Notes: generated from the letters alone by a model not told the origin. DNA of 34,632 bases from a virus (IMGVR_UViG_3300036770_004529:1-34632), one strand, 5' to 3'; counted from the stretch's first letter, positions 1 to 6,988 are shown. A program made the numbers and translations.

Positions 1-349
1 CAATATCCGCAATAGTGAGAATGACTTTCTTCTCAGGGAAGAGTTCGTCATAGACTTTATTATCACGGAAGATATGAATAGCAGTAACGATTCTGCGAGA
101 GCCTTTGAAGTAATGGCAGTCCCATAGGATATTGCCAATAGCAAAGTTGTGCGCAGGAAACTTAGCGTTAAGTTCTCTCTCAAGCAGACTCATCTGATTG
201 AAAGTCAACTTAAAGGGCATCTTGATGCGACGACCATTATCCCCTCGGCGGTCATTATAGATGCGCCAAACACCAGCATCGAGGTTGATATTCAGAGACT
301 TACAAATCTTTCTTAGGTCTTTTACAGTTGGGTCAATATACTTTCTCAT
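1..349 (-). CDS. hypothetical protein, C-terminus outside the window
   Basis: An open frame starts with ATG at 349 and runs off the left edge; 116 codons are visible. The protein begins MRKYIDPTVKDLRKICKSLN and is basic at its N-terminus. I do not recognise it. The start is set by the AAGGAAC-N5-TATAAT promoter at 356-373, whose -10 box ends 6 nt before the ATG. No Shine-Dalgarno sequence lies between promoter and ATG. Confidence 0.75.
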   Translation of the reverse strand, partial: MRKYIDPTVKDLRKICKSLNINLDAGVWRIYNDRRGDNGRRIKMPFKLTFNQMSLLERELNAKFPAHNFAIGNILWDCHYFKGSRRIVTAIHIFRDNKVYDELFPEKKVILTIADI

Positions 350-355
350 ACTATT

Positions 356-373
356 ATTATATCAAAGTTCCTT
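356..373 (-). promoter_or_regulatory. AAGGAAC-N5-TATAAT promoter
   Basis: AAGGAAC TTTGA TATAAT, 6 nt before the ATG at 349. The TGA stop of the upstream gene (362-553) lies inside the element. Confidence 0.8.
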
Positions 374-553
374 AAAAATATTGCGCTGCTCTTGAGAGCA
401 AGCATCTACGATTTCAATCCATCTGAAAATTCTGAGAGAGTCTTCGCTGAAGAAAGGCATATAGTATGGGCATTCATCATACACAATCCTATCAAGCCTT
501 TCTCCGAAGTTAGACCCTAACAGTTCAACTTCTATCACTATAGGGGCTTCCAT
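362..553 (-). CDS. small acidic hypothetical protein, 63 aa
   Basis: ATG at 553 (MEAPIVIEVELLGSNFGERL) overlaps the end of the upstream gene by 16 nt; a TTG start further up is possible but less likely. The C-terminus reads FKEL followed by TGA, and those codons are themselves the AAGGAACTTTGA half of the next promoter. Function not recognised. Confidence 0.6.
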   Translation of the reverse strand: MEAPIVIEVELLGSNFGERLDRIVYDECPYYMPFFSEDSLRIFRWIEIVDACSQEQRNIFKEL

Positions 554-897
554 TCTCCGTCCCAAAGATAACGAAACTCTTGGCGCTCTTCATACAGACA
601 TCTATCCAGCGAAGAGTAAGTTCTATATTCAGTCCCCTTCTCGCCTCTATCACGCCCATACGCGACAGTAATGTCTGTATGAGGATTACTGAACGTATGA
701 CTGCCCCCGTCTGGGATATCTACCTCCCTGCGAACGCAAGACACGTCTCCGAGATCAATAAGGCGCTGAACTTTGTCTTCATCTTGATAATGCTCTTGAA
801 GCATTTTGAGAAGATACTCCGGATAACCATCAAAGTGATTATAGATAGCGCGGTAGGTATCTCCTTGCTTAGCAATGATTGTTGCGTGAGTTCCCAT
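538..897 (-). CDS. hypothetical protein of the phage MGTHATI type, 119 aa
   Basis: Starts MGTHATIIAKQGDTYRAIYN and contains HFDGYPEYLL. This resembles an uncharacterised phage family beginning MGTR.T...G.....Y.H.DGYP. A middle RDRGEKGTEY stretch and an aromatic, acidic C-terminus follow. No catalytic motif is visible. It is followed by an overlapping small gene (362-553). Confidence 0.75.
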   Translation of the reverse strand: MGTHATIIAKQGDTYRAIYNHFDGYPEYLLKMLQEHYQDEDKVQRLIDLGDVSCVRREVDIPDGGSHTFSNPHTDITVAYGRDRGEKGTEYRTYSSLDRCLYEERQEFRYLWDGEWKPL

Positions 898-902
898 ATA
901 TA

Positions 903-1208
903 TTAGTAGTTAATGTCTTGACCGTTAACAACGGCCCAAATCTGGTCTTTATGTTTGTGAACAATAACAACAAACTCAGATTTATTGCGATGAAGTTCTT
1001 CGATTACGTGAAACTGAGGTAGAATACAAGTAGAGAAGCCGTTCTTAACTTGCTCTACAAACATTTCAGAAGATTTGAGAGAGTCAAAAAGGTTATACCC
1101 CATTTCATAATCTTCGCATTCATCGAGAATATAGATATCGTAGAAGTTCTCAGCGATATACGTATAGATTTCCTTTACAGTATAGTTTACAGTAGTTGTT
1201 TGTTTCAT
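903..1208 (-). CDS. hypothetical protein, 101 aa
   Basis: ATG at 1208. The protein (MKQTTTVNYTVKEIYTYIAE) is mixed alpha/beta by appearance, with an acidic DECEDYE patch and a hydrophobic FVVIVHKHKDQIWAVVNG segment near the C-terminus. It lies 5 nt from the next gene, so co-transcription is expected. Not recognised. Confidence 0.65.
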   Translation of the reverse strand: MKQTTTVNYTVKEIYTYIAENFYDIYILDECEDYEMGYNLFDSLKSSEMFVEQVKNGFSTCILPQFHVIEELHRNKSEFVVIVHKHKDQIWAVVNGQDINY

Positions 1209-1214
1209 TTTATT

Positions 1215-1445
1215 TTAGTTATGTTGAGGTGGGTTATGGTAGCGGTTAGTAGGTGGGTTCATACGCTTGCGAAACTCTTGAACAGCCTTATCAGCGGCCT
1301 TCTCAGGAGTATTTTCAGGTTCGTCCCACAGATTATCTTCGCACCCTGCTACAGGAGTTTCAGCGCGCATCGCAGTCTGATAGATGCCCATCCAGAAGGA
1401 CATCTCAGTCTCATTTTGAAAAAAGATACAACTTTTACTTTTCAT
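1215..1445 (-). CDS. hypothetical protein, 76 aa
   Basis: ATG at 1445, 6 nt after a TATAAT box. The protein has an EKAADKAVQEFRKRM helix and a proline/asparagine-rich tail. Function not recognised. Confidence 0.65.
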   Translation of the reverse strand: MKSKSCIFFQNETEMSFWMGIYQTAMRAETPVAGCEDNLWDEPENTPEKAADKAVQEFRKRMNPPTNRYHNPPQHN

Positions 1446-1451
1446 ATTATT

Positions 1452-1469
1452 ATTATATCAGAGTTCCTT
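1452..1469 (-). promoter_or_regulatory. AAGGAAC-N5-TATAAT promoter
   Basis: AAGGAAC TCTGA TATAAT, 6 nt before the ATG of 1215-1445. Confidence 0.8.
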
Positions 1470-1476
1470 TTAGTCT

Positions 1477-1632
1477 TTATTTGGGAAGGTCTGTCCCAAA
1501 GGCAATGTAATACCAGTGCTTGAGGAACTTCACTCCCCCCTTTGTAATCATGTGGTCTTTGTGAAGTTCCTCAAGCCATTCTACCAAAGTATCAATATCG
1601 CGAGTGATATTTTTAATATCTTTAATGGACAT
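1477..1632 (-). CDS. small hypothetical protein, 51 aa
   Basis: MSIKDIKNITRDIDTLVEWL then a basic C-terminal half ending TDLPK. The ATG at 1632 has AGAGG 6 nt upstream; an in-frame ATG at 1647 would add MKKRK. The gene sits between tRNA-Val and the promoter at 1452-1469. Not recognised. Confidence 0.55.
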   Translation of the reverse strand: MSIKDIKNITRDIDTLVEWLEELHKDHMITKGGVKFLKHWYYIAFGTDLPK

Positions 1633-1653
1633 TTTCCTCTTCTTCATTTAAAG

Positions 1654-1727
1654 TGGTAGGGAATACAGGTTCCGCCCCTGTTCCTTCCGCGTGTAAAGCG
1701 GACATTCTACTATTGAACTAATCCCCC
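1654..1727 (-). tRNA. tRNA-Val (UAC), atypical T-loop
   Basis: A cloverleaf is readable on the minus strand. The acceptor is GGGGGAT with ATTCCCT, the discriminator is A, and CCA is encoded. The anticodon arm is TCCGC-TTTACAC-GCGGA with anticodon TAC. The T stem ACAGG/CCTGT closes a GGCGGAA loop, which lacks the usual TTC; the sequence looks like a normal T arm with a small deletion. It follows directly after the gene ending at 1734 and is probably co-transcribed with it. Confidence 0.65.
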
Positions 1728-1733
1728 AGTAAG

Positions 1734-1913
1734 TTATTCAGACTCTTCCTCGCCGTTAACGAGTTTAGCGCAAAGGTTCCAGGTCATTCCCATGACCGTC
1801 ATTGCTACAACTCTCTCCGAGCCGTTAAGTTGCTCGCACCATTTCATGAGTTCGTCCATACTCTTAGGTGTATGAAACAATCCTGCAGGTTTAAGTTTGA
1901 CTGTATCGGTCAT
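1734..1913 (-). CDS. small hypothetical protein, 59 aa
   Basis: ATG at 1913 (MTDTVKLKPAGLFHTPKSMD), overlapping the upstream gene by 23 nt. The middle has a methionine/tryptophan-rich helix (VVAMTVMGMTWNLCAKLVNG) and the end is acidic (EEESE). Not recognised. Confidence 0.55.
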   Translation of the reverse strand: MTDTVKLKPAGLFHTPKSMDELMKWCEQLNGSERVVAMTVMGMTWNLCAKLVNGEEESE

Positions 1914-2124
1914 GTAGGTATCTTTCTATTTGGGTTAAAATATTTGCTCTAAGTTTTATGGTTAATGGCTCTCTCAAATGACTATATAGTCTATATTCAA
2001 TATCTATATTCTTTTCTAAGCCTTCATTTATAAGTCGTCTAACTACCCATACCTCATCTAAGGCATTACTAACAATATTATTAAATAAATGATGGCTGCG
2101 TTCCCATTCGCTTTTCATATTCAT
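1891..2124 (-). CDS. small helical protein of the NNI/VW family, 77 aa
   Basis: ATG at 2124, or 2118. It contains LFNNIVSNALDEVWVVRRLI, the spaced hydrophobic pattern shared by several small proteins in this window (2505, 3641, 4171, 10433, 11224, 11877). It overlaps both neighbours. Predicted amphipathic helices; function unknown. Confidence 0.6.
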   Translation of the reverse strand: MNMKSEWERSHHLFNNIVSNALDEVWVVRRLINEGLEKNIDIEYRLYSHLREPLTIKLRANILTQIERYLHDRYSQT

Positions 2125-2314
2125 ACTGCGCTTGATTAGCCATAAAGTCGCCTCTCATAGTAAGCAACTTAAACTCTTGAGCGCTGCGCGACACATCAAG
2201 AAAGTTCTTGAGCATCTCCAGGCCGACTCGTTCGAAGAAACTTCTCGCTTCTCCCCACGTTTCACATTTTTCAATCTCTTCGTTAAACTGTTCAATATTA
2301 GTAATCTCTTTCAT
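2081..2314 (-). CDS. small hypothetical protein, 77 aa
   Basis: MKEITNIEQFNEEIEKCETW, strongly helical, acidic N-terminal half and basic C-terminal half. The ATG at 2314 is 6 nt from the -10 box at 2321-2326. The next gene starts 44 nt inside its end in another frame. Not recognised. Confidence 0.65.
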   Translation of the reverse strand: MKEITNIEQFNEEIEKCETWGEARSFFERVGLEMLKNFLDVSRSAQEFKLLTMRGDFMANQAQYEYEKRMGTQPSFI

Positions 2315-2320
2315 ACATTT

Positions 2321-2338
2321 ATTATATTAAAGTTCCTT
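2321..2338 (-). promoter_or_regulatory. AAGGAAC-N5-TATAAT promoter
   Basis: AAGGAAC TTTAA TATAAT, 6 nt before the ATG at 2314. The upstream gene ends KEL-TAA inside the element. Confidence 0.8.
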
Positions 2339-2524
2339 TTTCGTATAGTATAAAAACAAGTTAGTCTTAGTATCAAAATTGCTGACTTGAGAACAATATT
2401 CCCGCATAGCAGCCATCGCTTTACCCTCCATAGTGCTTGTAGGGCTACAAAGTTGCCGCTCTATGTTCTCTCGCGTAGCATTCAAAACATTAGACGCTAT
2501 ACATTTATACAAATGACTTCTCAT
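2327..2524 (-). CDS. small hypothetical protein, 65 aa
   Basis: ATG at 2524 (MRSHLYKCIASNVLNATREN), overlapping the end of the preceding gene. It ends YYTKKEL, the last three codons forming the next promoter. A short ASNVLNATRENIERQL segment resembles the NNI/VW family. Function unknown. Confidence 0.6.
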   Translation of the reverse strand: MRSHLYKCIASNVLNATRENIERQLCSPTSTMEGKAMAAMREYCSQVSNFDTKTNLFLYYTKKEL

Positions 2525-2732
2525 CAATAAAAAAAATATTGTGGTGCCGATAAATCATTGTAAGCATGTCGACATAGTAGTTAAGAGGTAGTTTTTGACC
2601 CACGTGGGTCCATATATCATTACTGACCCTCTTGTTTATATTATCGACTATAAGCGGCACTATCCATTCTAAATGCTTATCTTTTGAAAGTTCCCAAATT
2701 TGTTCGTAGATTTGGTGATTAGAGTCATTCAT
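2505..2732 (-). CDS. small helical protein of the NNI/VW family, 75 aa
   Basis: Starts at ATG 2732 inside an ATGAATGA stop/start overlap with the upstream gene, preceded by AAGGA 5 nt away. This is a conventional Shine-Dalgarno start for an internal operon gene. It contains IVDNINKRVSNDIWTHVGQKL, matching the shared VxNNI..DIW pattern. Function unknown. Confidence 0.65.
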   Translation of the reverse strand: MNDSNHQIYEQIWELSKDKHLEWIVPLIVDNINKRVSNDIWTHVGQKLPLNYYVDMLTMIYRHHNIFFIDEKSFV

Positions 2733-2934
2733 TATCCTTCTTTCGGTAAGCATTGCTCCCGTGCTCCGCCAGCCAATCATTAGAGCAATCAAGATGAACA
2801 TCTATCATACTTGATACTTCCTCTGAAAAGTTAGTGAGTAGCATACCCTCTAAATAAGATACAACGCAAGTATCATTACCATATCTTCGACGAAGAGTAT
2901 CAATAAGATTTCTTACCTTTTCTGAATGAGTCAT
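2725..2934 (-). CDS. small hypothetical protein, 69 aa
   Basis: MTHSEKVRNLIDTLRRRYGN; starts in an ATGA overlap with the upstream gene (2931). Helical, with a cysteine-containing acidic centre. It ends RKKDNE. Not recognised. Confidence 0.65.
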   Translation of the reverse strand: MTHSEKVRNLIDTLRRRYGNDTCVVSYLEGMLLTNFSEEVSSMIDVHLDCSNDWLAEHGSNAYRKKDNE

Positions 2935-3128
2935 TCTGGATTGGAGTTAGGGTTAGACCATTGATAGACGGATTCGCCATAGCAGTTCAGGTTAAGAACT
3001 TCAAGATATTCTACGTCTTTATCTTCCTTGAGATTGTTAACAGTCGTAAAAACATCATCAATGTCGGAAACCTCTTCAAAGGTCTTACTACTATCTCCTC
3101 GCCATACCAACACAATATATCTATCCAT
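2931..3128 (-). CDS. small hypothetical protein, 65 aa
   Basis: ATG at 3128 (MDRYIVLVWRGDSSKTFEEV), 6 nt from the -10 box at 3135-3140. The longer TTG-initiated reading frame would begin inside the promoter and is rejected. First gene of a short operon with 2725, 2505 and 2327. Not recognised. Confidence 0.65.
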   Translation of the reverse strand: MDRYIVLVWRGDSSKTFEEVSDIDDVFTTVNNLKEDKDVEYLEVLNLNCYGESVYQWSNPNSNPE

Positions 3129-3134
3129 ATTTAT

Positions 3135-3152
3135 ATTATACAAAAGTTCCTT
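3135..3152 (-). promoter_or_regulatory. AAGGAAC-N5-TATAAT promoter
   Basis: AAGGAAC TTTTG TATAAT, 6 nt before the ATG at 3128. Confidence 0.8.
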
Positions 3153-3399
3153 ATACCTCCGAGCGGCCCATCACTCGATGAACCCCAGAGCCCCGCCCGG
3201 TATTACGACCATAAGGGTTATACTTCCTATGGTCAGCGAACTGCTGAGGAGATACAACTTGCATCTCGCCAGCGGTCTTATGCCCGAAGCACATTACGCC
3301 CTTTACCTGCGGCACTCGCTCAGCGCAAACGCGGCAATAGTTATAGCCTGCCTCAACGCGCGCCTCAGACACCTTATTAAAGCAATGAATACACTCCAT
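3151..3399 (-). CDS. small zinc-ribbon protein, 82 aa
   Basis: ATG at 3399 follows the upstream stop (3401) almost immediately. The N-terminal 30 residues hold two CxxC pairs (MECIHC near residues 3-6, CRVC near 25-28), a likely zinc ribbon. The C-terminal part is basic and glycine/arginine-rich (RKYNPYGRNTGRGSGVHR), suggesting nucleic-acid binding by inference. The stop overlaps the next promoter. Confidence 0.65.
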   Translation of the reverse strand: MECIHCFNKVSEARVEAGYNYCRVCAERVPQVKGVMCFGHKTAGEMQVVSPQQFADHRKYNPYGRNTGRGSGVHRVMGRSEV

Positions 3400-3400
3400 A

Positions 3401-3619
3401 TTAGATGATGCTATTATTGATAAGAGCGGCATAGACCGCATACTTAGCCTCGTCATCAGAGATGCCTCTAAAGACATCAATCAGAAACTGCTCACCAAAC
3501 TCAGTTCGCACACTCTCCATAAGAGGAGCAGCACAGCCAGGATAAGTTTCCAGTCCCATCCTTGCAAGGGTTTGGTCGATATTATTATTCCAATTTTCTT
3601 TCAGATTTTTAACTTCCAT
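3401..3619 (-). CDS. small hypothetical protein, 72 aa
   Basis: MEVKNLKENWNNNIDQTLAR, helical, ending AALINNSII. The ATG is 6 nt from its -10 box. It is the first gene of a pair with the zinc-ribbon gene. Not recognised. Confidence 0.65.
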   Translation of the reverse strand: MEVKNLKENWNNNIDQTLARMGLETYPGCAAPLMESVRTEFGEQFLIDVFRGISDDEAKYAVYAALINNSII

Positions 3620-3625
3620 ACGTTT

Positions 3626-3643
3626 ATTATATTATAGTTCCTA
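3626..3643 (-). promoter_or_regulatory. TAGGAAC-N5-TATAAT promoter
   Basis: TAGGAAC TATAA TATAAT, 6 nt before the ATG at 3619. The upstream gene's TAG stop forms the first bases. Confidence 0.75.
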
Positions 3644-3826
3644 ACAAAAAAACTTCACACTCTCAAGATAAATACGGTCTGCCAATCTTTTCATATCCCA
3701 CGTCGGCAACGACTCACAGACTTTATCCCACACTTCATCAGTACATCGCTTACTCAGCGCTTTATAGAGGGGGTCAATAAGATTACTTTCGATAGGGAGT
3801 ATGTTATCTCCGATTGGTATTGTCAT
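3641..3826 (-). CDS. small helical protein of the NNI/VW family, 61 aa
   Basis: MTIPIGDNILPIESNLIDPL, then RCTDEVWDKVCESLP and an aromatic C-terminus ending FFC. The DEVWDKV core matches the small-protein family spread through this window. It lies just after a terminator hairpin. No strong promoter of the main class was found upstream. Confidence 0.6.
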   Translation of the reverse strand: MTIPIGDNILPIESNLIDPLYKALSKRCTDEVWDKVCESLPTWDMKRLADRIYLESVKFFC

Positions 3827-3840
3827 AGGTTAAAATTTAA

Positions 3841-3865
3841 GGCGGGTAGCATAACGCTACCCGCC
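3841..3865 (-). terminator. hairpin terminator
   Basis: Perfect 10-bp stem GGCGGGTAGC/GCTACCCGCC with a 5-nt loop, placed after the stop of the small membrane gene 3881-3979. On the minus strand it is followed by an AT-rich tract. Confidence 0.7.
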
Positions 3866-3880
3866 ACTCACACGCAGGGG

Positions 3881-3979
3881 TCAAACAATAAATCTAAGGG
3901 CGTAGGCAAACGCAAGAGCAATACCCAACCCGATACATCCCCCGAGGATGTAATAAGCAAACTCTTCCAAGTTATTCAT
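3881..3979 (-). CDS. very small membrane protein, 32 aa
   Basis: MNNLEEFAYYILGGCIGLGI continues into a second hydrophobic stretch, giving one membrane segment over most of its length. It starts in an ATGA overlap with 3976-4161 and is followed by the hairpin at 3841-3865. Too short for a family assignment. Confidence 0.55.
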   Translation of the reverse strand: MNNLEEFAYYILGGCIGLGIALAFAYALRFIV

Positions 3980-4161
3980 CGCACATCAAAATACTTAGAC
4001 ATAGTATTGAGAAGATTATCATAGTCGCCTGACATAGACTCCTGGAGCATCTTCTCGACTTCTTCTTTCGACCATCCAGCCTTTTTAGCAGCACGCCGCG
4101 CTTCACCAAGAATAGAAAAAGCATTTCCATCCTTACCAATGATTTTAAGTTTAGGTTTCAT
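3976..4161 (-). CDS. conserved small phage protein, 61 aa
   Basis: MKPKLKIIGKDGNAFSILGE, then ARRAAKKAGWSKEEVEKMLQ. This is a widespread phage/prophage small protein type (DGNAFxI.G...A.KKAGW..EE) of unknown function. Helical C-terminal half. The promoter lies just upstream at 4170-4187. Confidence 0.75.
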   Translation of the reverse strand: MKPKLKIIGKDGNAFSILGEARRAAKKAGWSKEEVEKMLQESMSGDYDNLLNTMSKYFDVR

Positions 4162-4169
4162 ATACTATT

Positions 4170-4187
4170 ATTATAAAGAAGTTCCTT
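4170..4187 (-). promoter_or_regulatory. AAGGAAC-N5-TATAAT promoter
   Basis: AAGGAAC TTCTT TATAAT, 8 nt before the ATG at 4161. The upstream stop TAA lies inside the -10 box. Confidence 0.75.
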
Positions 4188-4407
4188 TTCCAAAATATTC
4201 CTTGATTTGATGTTTTACATTTACAGCATCAATAGTTTCCAACCAGACCTTTTCATCAAAAATCTGTCGCCGCAAGCCAGCAAAAACTTTATACCGTGGG
4301 GTATATCCCGCCTGATAGTTTATCTGCGTATCAAGAGCGGATGCGATATTAGACTGAACTTGAGACCATACACAAGTATGAGACTCATAAAAAATATCAC
4401 TCTTCAT
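4171..4407 (-). CDS. small hypothetical protein of the NNI/VW family, 78 aa
   Basis: MKSDIFYESHTCVWSQVQSN followed by IASALDTQI, then a tyrosine/arginine-rich centre and a helical end. Overlaps the upstream gene by 11 nt. The VWSQVQSNI segment fits the window's small-protein family. Function unknown. Confidence 0.6.
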   Translation of the reverse strand: MKSDIFYESHTCVWSQVQSNIASALDTQINYQAGYTPRYKVFAGLRRQIFDEKVWLETIDAVNVKHQIKEYFGKGTSL

Positions 4408-4627
4408 TCAAAATTTCTTCAATACTCAGTTCTTCTTCTCCAAAAGGAATACAATGCATACTCCATCCAGTTGATTCATCGAAGTTCTCTCTTGTAACAA
4501 TGGCCGTATCTCCCTTTCTCCATGCCGAGCCATCGCTCTCATAGCGAGCGATATCTACAGCCTCTTCTTCAGACTCAGCCATTACATATACAATGTCTTC
4601 GATTCTTACTTTATATAGTTTTTTCAT
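4397..4627 (-). CDS. small acidic hypothetical protein, 76 aa
   Basis: ATG at 4627 (MKKLYKVRIEDIVYVMAESE). It follows directly after the stop of 4629-4799; the longer frame upstream overlaps that gene and is rejected. The MAESEEEAVDIA region resembles short phage proteins with a beta-strand pair followed by a helix. C-terminus is very acidic. Function unknown. Confidence 0.65.
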   Translation of the reverse strand: MKKLYKVRIEDIVYVMAESEEEAVDIARYESDGSAWRKGDTAIVTRENFDESTGWSMHCIPFGEEELSIEEILNEE

Positions 4628-4628
4628 A

Positions 4629-4799
4629 TTATTCTTCTTCGTCGTAAAAAGGATCTTCTCGCGTTCTGAGAAGATAATCAATCCTCTCAAGCTGTTTAAT
4701 AATCATATCATGATTAAGAGTAATATTACGCGCTATATAGATTTGAGCGCATATATCATAGCACACCTCCTTTGGGTCTCTTTTTAGATCATCATTCAT
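4629..4799 (-). CDS. small hypothetical protein, 56 aa
   Basis: ATG at 4799 in an ATGA overlap with the phosphoesterase gene. The protein (MNDDLKRDPKEVCYDICAQI) is helical and ends with an acidic DEE tail. Not recognised. Confidence 0.6.
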   Translation of the reverse strand: MNDDLKRDPKEVCYDICAQIYIARNITLNHDMIIKQLERIDYLLRTREDPFYDEEE

Positions 4800-5467
4800 A
4801 CAGTTATTAGTTCATCAATATCCAAGCACTGAAAGTTTACACCATCATACTCCATTTTAGAAGAGGTATGAAAATGTCCAAAATACCATGCTTTAATATT
4901 ATTCGTTTCTTTAATAAGATTATATGTAAGTTCCATATCCTTTCCTTCTTTCAGCAAATCTTCTGAAAGGGTTGGGTCTACTTCACATAACCTTTCGACA
5001 AAAATATTGTTAATACAGCTCAACGGCTTAGCGAATATAGGGCATGTATGAGATACTACATAGTCGCATCCCTCAACACCTTTAAGAAAGTTCTCGTTGT
5101 AGGAGTATCTTTCCCCGCTCCACCAATCTCTATTTTGCTCTCTATATTGCCTATCAATAGAGACGGCGCCGCCAAGGAAGAGAAACTTTTTGCCTTCAAT
5201 CATACGAGTAGTATCGCAAAGAAACTCTACACTTCCAACCTTCGTATCAAACAATGAGGGATTATCGTGATTGCCTCTAATGACTAAAAGTTTACAGTTC
5301 TTTTCCTCAAACCTATAAGCAAGATGTTTAATCTTTTCTGAGTGAATAAATCCAGCGCCAAAGTCTCCTACTTGAATAAGAGTATCTCCTGGTTCAGCGA
5401 ACTTATCGAGCCAGTCGATAAGCAATTTTGTATGACCGTGAATATCGCCTAGAATAAAAACACTCAT
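4796..5467 (-). CDS. calcineurin-like metallophosphoesterase, 223 aa
   Basis: The classic metal-binding motifs appear in order: GDIHGH near residue 7, GDFG near 34, GNHD near 65, SHTC near 139 and GHFH near 198. Together these build the di-metal site of the superfamily. Phage members include protein phosphatases and nucleotide or RNA phosphodiesterases; the substrate here cannot be told. No membrane segment. The start overlaps the YopX stop by one base (TAATG). Confidence 0.88.
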   Translation of the reverse strand: MSVFILGDIHGHTKLLIDWLDKFAEPGDTLIQVGDFGAGFIHSEKIKHLAYRFEEKNCKLLVIRGNHDNPSLFDTKVGSVEFLCDTTRMIEGKKFLFLGGAVSIDRQYREQNRDWWSGERYSYNENFLKGVEGCDYVVSHTCPIFAKPLSCINNIFVERLCEVDPTLSEDLLKEGKDMELTYNLIKETNNIKAWYFGHFHTSSKMEYDGVNFQCLDIDELITV

Positions 5468-5856
5468 TAAAGCTCCTCTTCTAAAATAGTTCCAACTACT
5501 TCATAGGTGCCGTAATTTCTTAGCAAGAGAATATAGTCGCCATATTTTTCGTCTCCTATGGCATGTCGTCCAGACGAATCTAAAACAAATCCATACCCAA
5601 AAGGAGAGAATACAACAGGAGCGATTCCGCCATCATATTTTACAATATCTCCTTCATAGATTTCGACTCCATTCTTGTCTTTGAGGCCAATATATTGTTG
5701 AGGAGCATAATCTAGACTACCGTCAAACTCTCCCAAATAGCGTCGCACGCACCTCAATTGCTGTTTAGGTTTAGCTGCAACCTCAAAATCGTATACTTCT
5801 TCATCGTCGGTAAGATATCTATTACCATTCCAAATTCTAAATTTAATCTCTCTCAT
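5467..5856 (-). CDS. YopX-family protein 1, 129 aa
   Basis: MREIKFRIWNGNRYLTDDEE at the N-terminus and QQYIGLKDKNGVEIYEGDIV in the centre define the YopX fold known from phages and prophages of many bacteria. Function is not established. First-to-last order in this operon is three YopX genes then the phosphoesterase, with zero to four bases between them. Confidence 0.88.
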   Translation of the reverse strand: MREIKFRIWNGNRYLTDDEEVYDFEVAAKPKQQLRCVRRYLGEFDGSLDYAPQQYIGLKDKNGVEIYEGDIVKYDGGIAPVVFSPFGYGFVLDSSGRHAIGDEKYGDYILLLRNYGTYEVVGTILEEEL

Positions 5857-6228
5857 TTACAATAATTCTGGATTTTCAAAGATGTTGCCGATAACTTCCA
5901 AATATGCGCAAGCCTCTACATAAAATGATAGAGAATTGGCAGCGGATAGTTTAAAGAGGCAAAATCTATCGTCATATAACACTTCCGCTTTAATGTTATG
6001 ATAAGTCACATGAAGAATATCTCCTTCATAGATTTCTTTACCATTTTTGTCTTTGAGACCAGTATATTGTTGAAGAACCAAATTTTTAGTATATGATGCG
6101 AAATTCCCCCATTTAGACCAAATACCGCCTTCTATTTTAAGATAAATCCACTCTCTATCGAATTTCCCGCCTGAGTGATGGAGATACTTTTCTCCGTCCC
6201 ATGCTCTAAATTTAATTTCTCTACTCAT
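5857..6228 (-). CDS. YopX-family protein 2, 123 aa
   Basis: MSREIKFRAWDGEKYLHHSG and LQQYTGLKDKNGKEIYEGDI. It ends VIGNIFENPELL, as in the next copy, so the two are close paralogues. The stop codon abuts the start of YopX 1. Confidence 0.88.
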   Translation of the reverse strand: MSREIKFRAWDGEKYLHHSGGKFDREWIYLKIEGGIWSKWGNFASYTKNLVLQQYTGLKDKNGKEIYEGDILHVTYHNIKAEVLYDDRFCLFKLSAANSLSFYVEACAYLEVIGNIFENPELL

Positions 6229-6632
6229 TTCAATAATTCTGGATTTTCAAAGATGTTGCCGATAACTTTAAAACTCTTATCTTCCATAATAAAGAGCTTA
6301 TATTTTCCAACGGCCCAATAAGAATGATTCCAATGTATAATTCCAGCGTATGATTTCTTTTGGGACTGCGTTTGGGCGTTTTCCATATTGCATGTTACAA
6401 TATCTCCTTCATAAATTTCTTTACCATTTTTGTCTTTGAGGCCAATATATTGTTGGAGAGTGAAGTTGTCTTCAAAACAATCTTCACATTCGCTATAATC
6501 CCCTTCTTCACATTCGCTCAGAAAAATCGGACGACCGCTTGAATCCCAATATCCATCAGATAAAAATTCAATATTTTCAAAGAAGCATTTAAGATGCTTA
6601 TCCCAAATTCTAAATTTAATTTCTCTGTTCAT
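6225..6632 (-). CDS. YopX-family protein 3, 135 aa
   Basis: MNREIKFRIWDKHLKCFFEN, then LQQYIGLKDKNGKEIYEGDI and the shared C-terminus VIGNIFENPELLK. Insert with four cysteines/acidic residues (CEEGDYSECEDC) differs from the other copies. ATGA overlap with YopX 2. Confidence 0.88.
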   Translation of the reverse strand: MNREIKFRIWDKHLKCFFENIEFLSDGYWDSSGRPIFLSECEEGDYSECEDCFEDNFTLQQYIGLKDKNGKEIYEGDIVTCNMENAQTQSQKKSYAGIIHWNHSYWAVGKYKLFIMEDKSFKVIGNIFENPELLK

Positions 6633-6637
6633 TCGGT

Positions 6638-6880
6638 TTAAAGCTTAACTGTAGGGGAAGTATTAACCATGGGCTTACCGCAATGCGGGCAAGGCACCCA
6701 TCCTCCATAAGTTTGATTTACTGTTTGAGCTGCTTGAACTTTAGATACTTCGGCTAAGAGAGCCTGCGCATATTCTACAGCTTCCCTAGCATGTACTTCG
6801 GGAGAAGTTGTCCTACCAGAAGCTAAGAATCCTTGTAGAGCCATTGCTGCTACTTGCTCAAGTTTAGTTAAAGTATTCAT
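6638..6880 (-). CDS. small zinc-knuckle-like protein, 80 aa
   Basis: MNTLTKLEQVAAMALQGFLA; an alanine-rich helical N-terminal two thirds, then a C-terminal VPCPHCGKP knuckle with one CxxC pair. The ATG at 6880 lies 8 nt after the -10 box. First gene of the YopX operon. Function unknown. Confidence 0.65.
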   Translation of the reverse strand: MNTLTKLEQVAAMALQGFLASGRTTSPEVHAREAVEYAQALLAEVSKVQAAQTVNQTYGGWVPCPHCGKPMVNTSPTVKL

Positions 6881-6888
6881 TTATTTAT

Positions 6889-6906
6889 ATTATATGAGAG
6901 TTCCTT
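6889..6906 (-). promoter_or_regulatory. AAGGAAC-N5-TATAAT promoter
   Basis: AAGGAAC TCTCA TATAAT, 8 nt before ATG 6880. The stop of the upstream peptide overlaps its 5' end. Confidence 0.8.
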
Positions 6907-6988
6907 AGCGTCGATTGTTCTCAATAATCAGAGAGATAATACCCAAAGCAAAAAGCGCCAGAGCATAAGTTCCATAATCAGTTTGCAT
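6905..6988 (-). CDS. 27-aa membrane peptide
   Basis: MQTDYGTYALALFALGIISL followed by IIENNRR: one membrane helix with a positive tail. The ATG is only 3 nt from the -10 box, so its message start is unclear. Bracketed by two copies of the promoter element. Confidence 0.5.
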   Translation of the reverse strand: MQTDYGTYALALFALGIISLIIENNRR

